A DNA stretch of 64,000 nucleotides from Nocardioides guangzhouensis (GCF_004519545.1 NZ_SDKM01000015.1:55919-119918), one strand, 5' to 3'; positions 49,159-58,013 are shown, counted from the first letter of the stretch. Numbers and translations: made by a program. Notes: generated by a model from the sequence alone, not told the origin.

Positions 49159-49554
49159 TCAGGCGCCCGACATCACGTGCCCGTCGACCCAGGTCTCGAG
49201 CGTCGGCACGAGCAGCAGGACCAGGACCCCGGTCGCGCCCACGACGTGGATCAGGACGTTGAACCCGGGCGTGGTCTCGCCCGCCCGGTCCGCTGCGATC
49301 CAGTACGGCACGAGCACCGCGATCCCGGCGACTGCGGAACCGACGGCGACCGCCTCCCACCACGAGGCCTGCCGGAACAGGCCCCAAGTGGCGACCGTGA
49401 AGCCAGCCAGGACGATCCAGCTCCCGATGGCCGACACCGTCCAGAGGGCGCCCTTCGTCGAGACGTCCTTGCCGGCGAACATCGGGGTCAACCAGAGGTA
49501 CGTCGTCCCGAACAGGAACAGCGCCACCCCGCCGAGGTTCCGGATGGTGAACAT
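49159..49554 (-). CDS. Four-helix membrane protein of unknown function
   Basis: This 131-residue protein has four predicted transmembrane segments (~6-24, ~38-60, ~70-88, ~100-120), small hydrophilic loops and no recognisable catalytic motif. AGGAGG lies about 6 nt upstream of ATG 49554. It converges on the VOC gene. The function cannot be stated. Confidence 0.75.
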   Translation of the reverse strand: MFTIRNLGGVALFLFGTTYLWLTPMFAGKDVSTKGALWTVSAIGSWIVLAGFTVATWGLFRQASWWEAVAVGSAVAGIAVLVPYWIAADRAGETTPGFNVLIHVVGATGVLVLLLVPTLETWVDGHVMSGA

Positions 49555-49681
49555 GACCGCCTCCTCACGGGTTGCTCCACCTCCAGCCTCCCGGGACGCC
49601 CGTCCCGGGGGCAGGGCCGAGGGTCGGGCGCCGTACCGGCCGATGGTCCCGGGAGGCCAGCGGTCAGGAGAAGGACGGCGG

Positions 49682-49855
49682 TCAGGAGAAGGACAGCAGG
49701 CCGTTGATCAGGCGGGCCCCGACGTAGCCCACCAGGAGGCCGATCAGGACGGCGACCGCGAGCTTCGAGGTGCCGCGGAGCCAGCGGTTCTCAATCCCCT
49801 CGAACAGCCGGTCGAACCAGCCGGTGCTCCTGGGCTTCTTTCCCTCGGACGCCAT
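49682..49855 (-). CDS. Small single-helix membrane protein (57 aa)
   Basis: The 57-residue protein has a basic amphipathic N-terminus (MASEGKKPRSTGWFDRLFEG), then KLAVAVLIGLLVGYVGARLI as a single membrane helix, and a short tail (NGLLSFS). GAGGGGG precedes the ATG. It resembles no family with certainty. A 17-bp sequence (GGTCAGGAGAAGGACGG type) is duplicated across its stop codon, at 49662-49694. Confidence 0.65.
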   Translation of the reverse strand: MASEGKKPRSTGWFDRLFEGIENRWLRGTSKLAVAVLIGLLVGYVGARLINGLLSFS

Positions 49856-49916
49856 GCCTCCCCCTCGTGCCTCCTCCGATTCTTGCCGCCCGCGGGCGCC
49901 AAGACCAGCGCCGGCC

Positions 49917-50231
49917 TCAGGCTCCCGGGAAGCCGTTCAGCAGGAGGAAGAGCAGCGCCACCCCGACGAGCGCGGCCGCGAGGCCGAGCAGGACGCCGAT
50001 CCCGACCGCCCGGCGTGGTGTCGAGCCGGTCCCGGTGAGCTCCGGGAGCGCGAAACCGACCAGCGCACCCACCCCCGCCATCAGCACGAGCTGGGCGGGG
50101 AGGACGAGGTTCTCGGTGGTCGGTCCGTCGAGGGCGTAGGCCACCGCGGGGAGGCTGACGATGCCGGTGGCCAGCAGGACGACCACGGCGATGCCGCGCT
50201 GCAGCCAGGCAGGGGGCCGAGCGCCGGTCAT
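49917..50231 (-). CDS. Three-helix membrane protein of unknown function
   Basis: This 104-residue protein has three predicted transmembrane helices (~12-33, ~43-63, ~76-100) and no conserved polar motif. ATG 50231 follows GAGGAGG. It shares its direction with the two preceding small membrane proteins, so this stretch looks like a run of small envelope proteins. Confidence 0.7.
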   Translation of the reverse strand: MTGARPPAWLQRGIAVVVLLATGIVSLPAVAYALDGPTTENLVLPAQLVLMAGVGALVGFALPELTGTGSTPRRAVGIGVLLGLAAALVGVALLFLLLNGFPGA

Positions 50232-50336
50232 GCACGCCTCCTCGGTGGTCGACCGCCGACGACGGAGTCGACGTCGCAGCGAAAACTACCGCCGGATCAC
50301 CCGTTCCGGGTGGGTGGAGCGCCGCGACGCGCGCCG

Positions 50337-50342
50337 TACGCT
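50337..50342 (+). promoter_or_regulatory. Leaderless-type -10 (TACGCT) for the GlsB/YeaQ gene
   Basis: It is spaced 6 nt from ATG 50349. Confidence 0.6.
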
Positions 50343-50348
50343 CCGCGC

Positions 50349-50615
50349 ATGCTCATCCTGGCGCTGATCCTGTTCGGCATGCTGGTCGGCGGGGCCGCCC
50401 AGCTGATCCTGGGGCGAGAGGACGGCAAGGTGAACTGGGGCCTGGCCCTGTCCGCCGGACTCATCGGGTCCTTCGTCGGCGGACTCCTCTTCAGCCTGCT
50501 CGCCGGCGACGGGATCGCCCTGCGGCCGAGCGGCATCATCGGGTCGCTCATCGGCGCGATCCTGGTGACGTGGGGATGGCGACGCTGGTCGAGCAGGACC
50601 GCGACCAGCGGGTGA
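50349..50615 (+). CDS. GlsB/YeaQ/YmgE-family small membrane protein
   Basis: This 88-residue protein has three membrane helices, and Gly-rich packing motifs (LFGMLVGGAAQLILG, GLIGSFVGGLLFSLLAG, GIIGSLIGAILVTWGWRR) typical of the transglycosylase-associated YeaQ/GlsB family, known from general-stress regulons. It is probably a stress-related inner-membrane protein. It converges on the CrtI-like gene. Confidence 0.85.
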   Translation: MLILALILFGMLVGGAAQLILGREDGKVNWGLALSAGLIGSFVGGLLFSLLAGDGIALRPSGIIGSLIGAILVTWGWRRWSSRTATSG

Positions 50616-50630
50616 CCGGGACGCGGGCCC

Positions 50631-51932
50631 TCAGGCGGGCCCGACCTCCTGGGCGACCAGAGCGGCCGACAGGCCGACGAACGGGAGGCCCGAGCCCGGG
50701 GTGGCGTGAGCTCCGCAGGCGTAGACGTTGGGCAGCGGCGTGCGTGGCCCCAGTCGCCGGGTGAGGGTGTTCCGGCCCTGCCAGAGCACGCCGAGCGGGG
50801 AGCCGTTCCAGTGCTCGACCTGGTCGCGGGGGGAGCGGTCGACACGGACCTCGACCTGGCGGCGTACGTCGACCCCGCGGCGCGCCAGCGCGGTCACCAC
50901 GTCCTCGGCGAGCAGGCCCCGGCCGAGCAGGGTCCAGGCATGGCCGCCGTCCGGGGCGCGGCCGCCGGTGCGCAGCACCAGGGTCGGGTCGCCGTGGAAG
51001 ACGGTCTCGGGCGGCAGGTCGGGCACGTCGCCCGCGAGGCCGAGGTGGCACACGACCGGTGGGATCGCAGGCGTCGTACGGCGGACGTACGGCGACAGGG
51101 CCGGCAGCAGGCGGGGGTCGACCGCGCACACCACCAGGTCGGCGTCGACGTCACCGGCGGACGTGCGGACCGCGACGGCGCGCCCGTCGCGGAGCACCAG
51201 GTCGGTGACCGCGGTGCCCGTCGACACCGCCACCCTCCGCGTGGCCAGCCGCTCGGTGAGCGCCCCGGACAGCCGGGCCATCCCGCCGGGGACGGTCCAG
51301 GCGCCGAAGTTCTGCTCGAGGTACGCCGTGGTGCCCAGCCAGGCCGGCACGTCGCGGGCGGCGTGCCCGTCGAGCGTGAACGGGTGCGTCGCGACCTGGC
51401 GCAGCCGATCGTCGCCGAGTCCCTTCCTCACCCGCCTCGCCAGGGACTCGCGGGTGAAGAGCGTCGCGGTGACCGCCTTGTCGGTGAGGCCGGGTCGCCA
51501 CGGCCGCTCGAGGTAGTGCCGGCGGACCGTGTCCCACTCGTCGGCGAAGCCGGACACGTAGGCGCACCACTGCTCGCCGAGTCCCTCGCCGAGCACGTCG
51601 ACCGCGGCCAGCTGGGCGGCACGTGACCCGCCGGGCAGGTCGATCGCGGTGCCGTCCGCGAACCGGTGGCCCCGCACGACCTCCTGCGGGACCAGCTCGA
51701 GCTCCCGCTCCAGGGGACGGCCGGACTTGCGGAAGAGGTCGCGCAGCACGGCCGGCAGCAGGGTCCAGGTCGGGCCGGCGTCCCAGGCGAAGCCGTCCCG
51801 CTCTACGCTCGACACCGCGCCGCCGAGGGTGTCGAGCCGCTCCAGCAGCCGCACGTCGTGGCCGAGCTTGGCCAGCCGTGCCGCGGCGGCCAGCCCGCCG
51901 AACCCGCCGCCGACCACCACCACCCGCGCCAT
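50631..51932 (-). CDS. CrtI-like FAD-dependent oxidoreductase/phytoene-desaturase family
   Basis: This 433-residue flavoprotein has the Rossmann dinucleotide site VVVVGGGFGGLAAAARL, an ERLDTLGG second motif, AWDAGPTWTLLPAVL, and a C-terminal VYACGAHATPGSGLPFVG. It fits the phytoene desaturase/amine oxidase group. A polyprenyl synthase is nearby, but no phytoene synthase (crtB) is seen in the window, so a carotenoid role is not proven. ATG 51932 lies 7 nt after TAGGGT, so it is leaderless-type. Confidence 0.85.
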   Translation of the reverse strand: MARVVVVGGGFGGLAAAARLAKLGHDVRLLERLDTLGGAVSSVERDGFAWDAGPTWTLLPAVLRDLFRKSGRPLERELELVPQEVVRGHRFADGTAIDLPGGSRAAQLAAVDVLGEGLGEQWCAYVSGFADEWDTVRRHYLERPWRPGLTDKAVTATLFTRESLARRVRKGLGDDRLRQVATHPFTLDGHAARDVPAWLGTTAYLEQNFGAWTVPGGMARLSGALTERLATRRVAVSTGTAVTDLVLRDGRAVAVRTSAGDVDADLVVCAVDPRLLPALSPYVRRTTPAIPPVVCHLGLAGDVPDLPPETVFHGDPTLVLRTGGRAPDGGHAWTLLGRGLLAEDVVTALARRGVDVRRQVEVRVDRSPRDQVEHWNGSPLGVLWQGRNTLTRRLGPRTPLPNVYACGAHATPGSGLPFVGLSAALVAQEVGPA

Positions 51933-51939
51933 GCGCGGA

Positions 51940-51945
51940 ACCCTA
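51940..51945 (-). promoter_or_regulatory. Leaderless-type -10 (TAGGGT) for the CrtI-like gene
   Basis: It lies 7 nt before ATG 51932 and starts just past the ATP-grasp stop, so the gene has its own promoter. Confidence 0.55.
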
Positions 51946-51958
51946 GGTCACCCGGTCC

Positions 51959-53347
51959 TCAGTGGCGCACCGAGGGCGCGGGGGAGACCGGCCCGAAGCC
52001 CGCGTCGTACTCCACGTCGAGGAAGGCGTACAGCGCCGCGTTGAGCGGGGCCAGCCGCTCGCCCGGGTGCAGGGCTGCGCACGGGTCGACCTTGGCGAAG
52101 AACCCGGTCGGGGTGTCACCGATCGCCAGCACGTTGCCGGTCTCCTCGTCGGTGCGGGTGAATCGCTGCCCGTCCCAGGCCAGGGGGTAGCTGTCGGTGA
52201 CGTGCAGGCTGCGGCCCTCGGAGACCGCGACCGGGCGGCCGGTGCGGACCCGGTCCATCACCGGCAGCGCGGTCTCGAGCTCCGCGACCGTGACCCCGGG
52301 ATCCCGGCCGGCGATGAGGTTCGCCTGGACGAGGGTGAAGAGGTCGCGGTCGACAGCGGCGGCCACGGACGCGAGCCCCGCCGAGATCCGGGCGTTGAGC
52401 TCGGTGGGCCGGAACCCGTCGGCGGTGAGCACGCCGTCGATGCCGAACGCACCGGCATAGCCGTACGCCGCCCGCAGGTGCTCGCCCACGCGGCGTACGG
52501 CGTCCCGCATCGCCGCACGGTCTACCTCCGGCGGGTCCCAGTACGACGACAGCCCGCCGTAGGTGAACGCCCGCTCGCCCGCGTTGCGCAGGATCGCGAT
52601 CTCGACCGGCCGGAACGCCGCCGTGCCGTCGGGCAGGACCATCCCATGGACCGAGCAGGGCACGCCCTCGAGGAAGGGCAGCACCCGGACCCGGTCGCAG
52701 TGGGCGGCGAAGAAGTCGTACGCCGCCGCGCGTTCGGCCGCCGTGGCCACCCAGCGGACGTAGTTGCCGCCGCCGTTGAAGCCCTCGCGGGTGTCGCCGG
52801 ACCACACCACGTCGCCGCCCAGCTCGTCGCTTGCCTCGTCGAGGGCCGCCAGGTCGGCGGGGACCACTCGGCTCGGAGCGTGCTCCACCTCCGCTGCGCA
52901 CCAGATCTCCTCGGCGAGGAGCTTGTCCTCGACCGCCTCGAACCGGGCCGGCCGTCCGCCGGTGACCGGACGACCCAGGACCGGCTCGTCGGTGCTGATG
53001 AACGGCGTCGTGCACCAGACGCCGCGCCGCTCCGGGTCGAACGCCTCGATCCGCTCGACCACCGACATCGGCAGCGCGCGCAGGAGCCGGTCGTGGTCGC
53101 GGAGCTCCTCGGTCACGGTGGCCCGGGCGGGTGCCTCCACGGAGACCCACTCCTCGTCCGGGACCGGTCCGGCGCCGCGGGTGGTGGCCAGGATCAGCAC
53201 GGCGCTGGCGTCCGCCTCCCGCACCATGCGTGCGGCCGAGGCGAAGCCGGCCAGCACGCCGGGTCCGATCAGCACCGGCCGCCCGGCGTACAGCCCGCCG
53301 AGGTGCGCGCGGAGCTCGCGGCGGTCCGTCTCGTGGGACAGGTCCAT
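51959..53347 (-). CDS. ATP-grasp protein of unknown substrate
   Basis: The 462-residue protein has an N-terminal pre-ATP-grasp-like domain (~1-140, RPVLIGPGVLAGFASAARMV) and an ATP-grasp domain (~155-345): EDKLLAEEIW, the Glu-rich loop FEAVEDK, and FGIDGVLTADGFRPTELNARIS (Asp/Glu/Asn metal site). The rest (~345-462) is a C-terminal domain. ATP-grasp enzymes form amide or thioester bonds via acylphosphates; substrates are not inferable. It is transcribed ahead of the CrtI-like gene and has its own TAGCGT promoter. Confidence 0.82.
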   Translation of the reverse strand: MDLSHETDRRELRAHLGGLYAGRPVLIGPGVLAGFASAARMVREADASAVLILATTRGAGPVPDEEWVSVEAPARATVTEELRDHDRLLRALPMSVVERIEAFDPERRGVWCTTPFISTDEPVLGRPVTGGRPARFEAVEDKLLAEEIWCAAEVEHAPSRVVPADLAALDEASDELGGDVVWSGDTREGFNGGGNYVRWVATAAERAAAYDFFAAHCDRVRVLPFLEGVPCSVHGMVLPDGTAAFRPVEIAILRNAGERAFTYGGLSSYWDPPEVDRAAMRDAVRRVGEHLRAAYGYAGAFGIDGVLTADGFRPTELNARISAGLASVAAAVDRDLFTLVQANLIAGRDPGVTVAELETALPVMDRVRTGRPVAVSEGRSLHVTDSYPLAWDGQRFTRTDEETGNVLAIGDTPTGFFAKVDPCAALHPGERLAPLNAALYAFLDVEYDAGFGPVSPAPSVRH

Positions 53348-53353
53348 GAGGAG

Positions 53354-53359
53354 ACGCTA
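53354..53359 (-). promoter_or_regulatory. Leaderless-type -10 (TAGCGT) for the ATP-grasp gene
   Basis: It lies 6 nt before ATG 53347, divergent from the response-regulator promoter. Confidence 0.5.
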
Positions 53360-53421
53360 CGGCCCGCGCGGCTACGCCTGCATCCGCGTTGCCGACAGGT
53401 CCGGCCGGGCCCCGATGGCCC

Positions 53422-53427
53422 TACAGT
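53422..53427 (+). promoter_or_regulatory. Leaderless-type -10 (TACAGT) for the NarL-type regulator
   Basis: It is spaced 6 nt from ATG 53434. Confidence 0.6.
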
Positions 53428-53433
53428 GAGCCC

Positions 53434-54114
53434 ATGACGGTGCGCGTCGTCTTCGCCGACGACAACTACCTCGTCCGCGAGGGGGTCGCGGGCCTGCTGA
53501 CCGAGACCGCCGAGATCGACCTGCTCGAGACGGTGGCCGACCCCGAGGCGCTGCACCGCGCCGTCGCGCTGCACAAGCCGGACGCCGTGCTCACCGACAT
53601 CCGGATGCCGCCGACCTTCACCACCGAGGGGATCGACGCCGCCAAGCGGATCCGCGTGGACTTCCCGGACACGGGCGTGGTGGTGCTCTCGCAGTACGTC
53701 GAGGAGGAGTACGCCTTCGACCTCCTCTCCGAGGGCGTCGAGGGGCTGGGGTACCTGCTCAAGGAGCGGGTCACCCAGGTCGACGACCTGGTCCGGGCCC
53801 TGCACGACGTCGCCCGCGGTGGGTCGGCGCTGGACCCCAAGGTGGTCGAGGGGTTGTTGGCCCGGAAGAACAAGGAGAGCAGCTCCGCCCTGCACGGGCT
53901 GACCGAGCGCGAGCTCGAGGTGCTCCGCGAGCTGGCCACCGGCCGCAGCAACGCGGCCACGGCGAAGGCGCTGTACATGAGCGAGCGGGCGGTGGAGAAG
54001 CACGTCGGCTCGGTGTTCCAGAAGCTCGGGCTGGTCAGCGAGTCCGACACGAACCGGCGCGTGATGGCGGTCCTCGCCTACCTCGACGCGACCGGTGGTG
54101 CGGCGGCCCGGTGA
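53434..54114 (+). CDS. NarL-type response regulator
   Basis: This 226-residue regulator has a receiver domain (VVFADDNYLVREG, phosphoacceptor Asp55 in VLTDIRMPP, Lys in YLLKERV) and a LuxR helix-turn-helix (~155-212, LTERELEVLRELATGRSNAATAKAL). It is the only DNA-binding regulator in the 53-58 kb module and is the likely partner of the intact kinase at 56619-57935, though adjacency is broken by other genes. Its targets may include the ABC exporter. Confidence 0.9.
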   Translation: MTVRVVFADDNYLVREGVAGLLTETAEIDLLETVADPEALHRAVALHKPDAVLTDIRMPPTFTTEGIDAAKRIRVDFPDTGVVVLSQYVEEEYAFDLLSEGVEGLGYLLKERVTQVDDLVRALHDVARGGSALDPKVVEGLLARKNKESSSALHGLTERELEVLRELATGRSNAATAKALYMSERAVEKHVGSVFQKLGLVSESDTNRRVMAVLAYLDATGGAAAR

Positions 54115-54199
54115 GCGGGCAGCACCCCCCAGCCGTGTGGACAGCACCACTGTCCGGGAGCCCCCGGGCAAGGGACGATGACGGTCGAGGAGGTGTGCC

Positions 54200-54586
54200 G
54201 TGAACGAGGTGCGCGTGCTGATCGTCGACGACCAGGAGCCCTTCCGTCGGGCCATGGCTGCCGTCGTCGACGCGACCGACGGCTTCGTTGTCGTCGGCTC
54301 CGCGACCACCGGCGAGGAGTCCCTGACCGCGGTGGCCGAGCTCGCCCCCGACCTGGTGCTGATGGACGTCAACCTGCCCGGCATCGACGGCATCGAGGCG
54401 ACCCGTCGGCTCGGGGCCGGCCGGGGCGGACCCGTGGTGGTCCTGCTCTCGACGTACGACGAGGACCAGGTCGACGCGGCCGGGTGCGGCGCGACGTCGT
54501 ACATCCCGAAGGCGGCGTTCGGCCCGGACCGGCTAGCCGACGCCTGGGCGGACGCCCTCGGCACCCGCACCGCCGACCAGGGCTGA
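54200..54586 (+). CDS. Receiver-only response regulator
   Basis: The 128-residue protein is a single receiver domain: LIVDDQEPFRRAM, phosphoacceptor Asp56 in VLMDVNLPGIDG, a Thr/Ser switch in VVLLSTYDE, and Lys in YIPKAAFG. It has no output domain, as in CheY- or Spo0F-like proteins. GTG 54200 follows GAGGAGG by 8 nt. The last 54 nt overlap the 3' end of the convergent pseudokinase gene, so the two may interfere in expression. Confidence 0.88.
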   Translation: MNEVRVLIVDDQEPFRRAMAAVVDATDGFVVVGSATTGEESLTAVAELAPDLVLMDVNLPGIDGIEATRRLGAGRGGPVVVLLSTYDEDQVDAAGCGATSYIPKAAFGPDRLADAWADALGTRTADQG

Positions 54587-56629
54587 CTCCGGCCCGGCGT
54601 CGCCGCCCCGCCCCGCGTCCCCGACCGGGACGGTCAGCACCAGCAGCTGCGCCCCGACCGAGAGCGAGCCGCCGACCGCCTCCACCCGGTCGGTGACCGC
54701 CTGCAGGTCGATGTCCGCGAGCGGCCCGGTGATCCGGAGGACCAGGTCGTCGCCCGCGTCGGCCAGGTCGACCGCCACCGGTCCGGCGCCGCCGTGCACC
54801 GCCTCGGCGCAGCAGAAGTAGACCGCCGCCTCGACCCGGGGCGGGTGCCGCCGGCCGCCGGCGCCGTCCACGTTGAACTCGGTGGCGTTCGCGGAGCGGG
54901 CCAGGAGCGAGCGCAGTGCCGGCTCCAGCCCGGATCGCGCCAGCTGGGACGGGAACACGCCGCGGGTGAGCTCCCGCAGCTGCTCCAGCGCCTCGTTGGT
55001 CCCGTCCACGAGCCGGTCCAGCCCCGGGTCGGCGCCGTCCGCGACCGCCTGCCGGGCCCGGCCGATCTCCGCCGGCAGTGCCACCAGGAAGGGCAGCACG
55101 TCCCGGGCGATCGCCGCCTCGAGCGTCCGGCGGGCGGCGTCGTCGGCCTCGATCAGTCGCAGCCGCGAGCCGGCCAGGTCGCGGGTGGTCCCGGCCAGCT
55201 CGGTCACCCGGTCCGCGAGCGCGCTGGCCAGGGAGGTGTTCCGGAACGCGACCGCGGTCTGGTCGGCCAGGGCGCCCAGCAGCCGGAGGTCCGAGGGCCG
55301 GAGGCTGCGGCCGCGGGGGAGTGCGACCGCGATCCGGCCCAGCTCGCGCCCCTCGGTGCGGACCGGGACCACGTGGTCCGGTTCCTCCTCGTGGTCCTGC
55401 CCCCACCAGCCCCAGGTGCCGGTGGCCGGTGCGCTGCCGGGCACGTCGAGGGTGGCCCGCGCGCCCCGGGCGGAGACGGCCCGCGCGGCGGCCTCGGCGA
55501 CCGCGGGCAGCAGGTCGTCGGGATCGGGCGCCTCCGAGAGCCGTCGGCTGAAGTCCGCGAGCGCCTCGTAGGGCTGCGCCCGGTCGCCGTACGCCGCGCG
55601 GTCGGCCAGCCGGACCACGCTGCGCCGCAGCGGCTGGAACGCGAGCGCCACCAGCGCGGTCGCCAGCAGGGAGAGCCAGAACCCACCGGTCCGTCCCTCG
55701 ACCTGGAGCCCGGTGACCACGACCAGGGTGGTGTAGCCGACGGCCGCGAACGCCGTCCCGACCACGACGACCACCGTGCGGTTGATGATCACGTCGAGGT
55801 CGTAGAGCCGGTAGCGCAGCACCGCGACCGCGAACAGGATCGGCATCAGGAAGAACGCGACGTACAGCGGCACCCCCGTGTACCACGTCTGGTGGCCCCC
55901 GTTGAGCGCCTGCCCGACGAACAGGTTGACCAGCCCGGCCGCGGCGAGGGCGGCGGACAGGGCGATCAGCCGCAGCTGCTGCCGCTCCTCGCCGGCACTG
56001 CCGCGCAGCCGGCGGACCATCGACACCAGGGAGAGCACGACGCCGATGCTGATCAGCATGAAGCCGATGCTGGCCACGACCACCCGTACCGGCCCGACCC
56101 GGTCGTCGGCGTTGACCAGGTCGAAGTCGGTGGGGTTCACGGTCAGCAGCGTGCCCAGGCAGAGCACCGCACCGACCCCCGGCACCAGCGCGACGTGCCG
56201 CCAGCGGCGGGAGAGGAACCGGCCGTCCGGGGAGAGGAGGTACATGAAGGCGAGCAGGGCGATCGAGATCTGCCCACCGACCAGCTGGGAGACCCAGGCC
56301 GAGGCGCTGCCGAGCGCGTGCGAGCCGGGCCCGTCCTCCTCGAGGACCCAGTAGGCCCAGGCCTCGGTGAGCACGGAGACCGAGGTGAGGAAGCCGATCG
56401 CCGCGAGCAGCCAGCCGATCGGGTGCCGCTCGTAGCGGGAGACGATCAACGCACCCATGAGGGAGGAGCCGAGGCAGGCTCCGTGGACGAACGGGAACCC
56501 GTGGATGGCGACGCCGGTCTCCGAGAGCAGCGGGACGGCCTGGGCGGCCACCACGACGTCGATCCCGACCAGCACGGCCGCGACGACGGCACCGGCCCAC
56601 GCGATGCGCACCAGCACGTCAGCCACCAC
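54533..56629 (-). CDS. Membrane GAF histidine-kinase homologue with degenerate catalytic sites (pseudokinase)
   Basis: This 698-residue protein has eight or nine N-terminal helices (~8-330), a GAF domain (~350-465), and a HisKA_3/HATPase-like C-terminal part. The helix that should carry the phosphoacceptor reads RRTLEAAIARDVLPFLV, where the His is Ala508. The N-box (CCAEAVHGGAGPVA) lacks the Asn and KH residues, and the ATP-lid G-boxes are missing. It is therefore unlikely to phosphorylate itself. It pairs with an intact paralogue just upstream (11-nt overlap), so it may be a sensor or dimer partner. Confidence 0.85.
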   Translation of the reverse strand: MVADVLVRIAWAGAVVAAVLVGIDVVVAAQAVPLLSETGVAIHGFPFVHGACLGSSLMGALIVSRYERHPIGWLLAAIGFLTSVSVLTEAWAYWVLEEDGPGSHALGSASAWVSQLVGGQISIALLAFMYLLSPDGRFLSRRWRHVALVPGVGAVLCLGTLLTVNPTDFDLVNADDRVGPVRVVVASIGFMLISIGVVLSLVSMVRRLRGSAGEERQQLRLIALSAALAAAGLVNLFVGQALNGGHQTWYTGVPLYVAFFLMPILFAVAVLRYRLYDLDVIINRTVVVVVGTAFAAVGYTTLVVVTGLQVEGRTGGFWLSLLATALVALAFQPLRRSVVRLADRAAYGDRAQPYEALADFSRRLSEAPDPDDLLPAVAEAAARAVSARGARATLDVPGSAPATGTWGWWGQDHEEEPDHVVPVRTEGRELGRIAVALPRGRSLRPSDLRLLGALADQTAVAFRNTSLASALADRVTELAGTTRDLAGSRLRLIEADDAARRTLEAAIARDVLPFLVALPAEIGRARQAVADGADPGLDRLVDGTNEALEQLRELTRGVFPSQLARSGLEPALRSLLARSANATEFNVDGAGGRRHPPRVEAAVYFCCAEAVHGGAGPVAVDLADAGDDLVLRITGPLADIDLQAVTDRVEAVGGSLSVGAQLLVLTVPVGDAGRGGDAGPESALVGGAGAEGVRPGVG

Positions 56630-57935
56630 CCTCGGCGGCGACCAGGGACCGGGCCGGGATGACCGCGCGCACCCGGGCCCCGCCGCCCGGCACCGCCTCG
56701 AACGCCAGGCTCCCGCCCACCGAGTCCACCCGGTCCCGCATGTTCGCCAGCCCGGAGCCGGCGGTGACCGAGGCGGGGTCGAAGCCGGACCCGTCGTCCT
56801 CGACGGTCACCACGAGCGACTCGGGACCGCCGTCGACCTCCACCCGGACCAGGGAGGGGCCGGCGTGCTTGGCGGCGTTCTGGATCGCCTCCAGGCAGCA
56901 GAAGTACGCCGCCGCCTCGACGCCGGGCGGGTACCTCCCGGCGCCACGCTCCACGACCTCGACCGGACCGCCGCCGGCGACGGCCCGCAACGCCGCCGCC
57001 ACCCCGCGCTCCTCGAGCAGCGGCGGGTAGATCCCCCGGGAGAGCTGCACCAGCGTCGCGACCGCGTCCGCCGCGGCGTCCTCCTGCGCGGCCAGCAGGG
57101 GCTCCGCCCGCTCCGGCGCGGTCGCGGCCAGGCTCGCGGACAGCCGCAGGTTCACTGCCAGGGCGACGAGGTGCTGCTGGGCGCCGTCGTGGATGTCCCG
57201 CTCCAGGCGCCGTCGGGCCGCGTCCTGCGCGTCGACCAGCCGCTCCCGGGAGACCCGGAGCTCGGCCTCGCGGGCCGAGAGGTCCGCCAGCCGCTGCTCG
57301 AGCGCCGCGCGGAGCCGGGCCCCGCGCAGCACCAGCCCGGCCTGGCTGGCCAGGCCCGTGAAGAGCCGCATCTCGACGGGGGTGAGCGGGATGCCCGGCC
57401 GCTCGCGGAGGACCAGCTCGCCGAGCTGCTCGTCGCCGTGGCGCACCGCGAGGCGCCGGACCGGCGCCGTGGGGTCCGAGCCCTCTTGACCGGCAGCATC
57501 GGTCGCGTCGGGAGGCCAGGTCGCAGCGGGCACGGAGCGGTCGCCCACGACCACCCGGACCTGGGCCCAGGCGGCGCCGGTGCCGTCGGCGAGGAGCCGC
57601 GCCATCCGCAGCGTCAGGTCCTCGGCCGGGCGGCTGTCCGCGACCACGCCCGCGAACCGGCGCAGTGCGTCGTAGGGCTGGAGCCGATTGCCGGCCACCA
57701 CCCATGACGCGAACCGCTGGACCCGGGTCAGCACCGGGTCGAACCCCAGCGCCACCACGGCGGTCGCCAGCACCGACAGACCGACGTTCGGCGTCTGCGT
57801 GTCCCCGAGCAGCAGCCCGCCGCCGACCACCACGACCACGTAGGCCAGCACCACGAAGCCGACCAGCCCGGCGCACACGAGGGCGAACCAGATCCGCTCG
57901 CGTCGGGTGCGGCGCACCGCCGGGAGCAACCTCAT
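56619..57935 (-). CDS. Sensor histidine kinase (HisKA_3), intact paralogue
   Basis: The 438-residue kinase has two N-terminal helices (~14-62), a GAF-like region (~85-205), and a full kinase core: phosphoacceptor His249 in RDIHDGAQQHLV, N-box CCLEAIQNAAKHAG, G-box EDDGSGFD. It shares the QPYDALRRFAG motif with the pseudokinase and looks like a shorter, active version. ATG 57935 is 6 nt after a CACACT hexamer. It is divergent from the ABC exporter, whose expression it may control via the NarL-type regulator. Confidence 0.92.
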   Translation of the reverse strand: MRLLPAVRRTRRERIWFALVCAGLVGFVVLAYVVVVVGGGLLLGDTQTPNVGLSVLATAVVALGFDPVLTRVQRFASWVVAGNRLQPYDALRRFAGVVADSRPAEDLTLRMARLLADGTGAAWAQVRVVVGDRSVPAATWPPDATDAAGQEGSDPTAPVRRLAVRHGDEQLGELVLRERPGIPLTPVEMRLFTGLASQAGLVLRGARLRAALEQRLADLSAREAELRVSRERLVDAQDAARRRLERDIHDGAQQHLVALAVNLRLSASLAATAPERAEPLLAAQEDAAADAVATLVQLSRGIYPPLLEERGVAAALRAVAGGGPVEVVERGAGRYPPGVEAAAYFCCLEAIQNAAKHAGPSLVRVEVDGGPESLVVTVEDDGSGFDPASVTAGSGLANMRDRVDSVGGSLAFEAVPGGGARVRAVIPARSLVAAEGGG

Positions 57936-57980
57936 CCCAGCAGTGTGCTCGCACCCGGGCCCGCCCGGGGAGGGTGCTGA

Positions 57981-58013
57981 CCCCACCCCGGGGGTGGGGC
58001 TGCCCGTACGGGC
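57981..58013. promoter_or_regulatory. Two palindromes in the divergent kinase/ABC promoter region
   Basis: CCCCACCCC-G-GGGTGGGG-type symmetry (57981-57999) is followed by GCCCGTACGGGC (58002-58013). Both lie in the 207-nt gap between divergent genes and are candidate operators. Confidence 0.4.
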
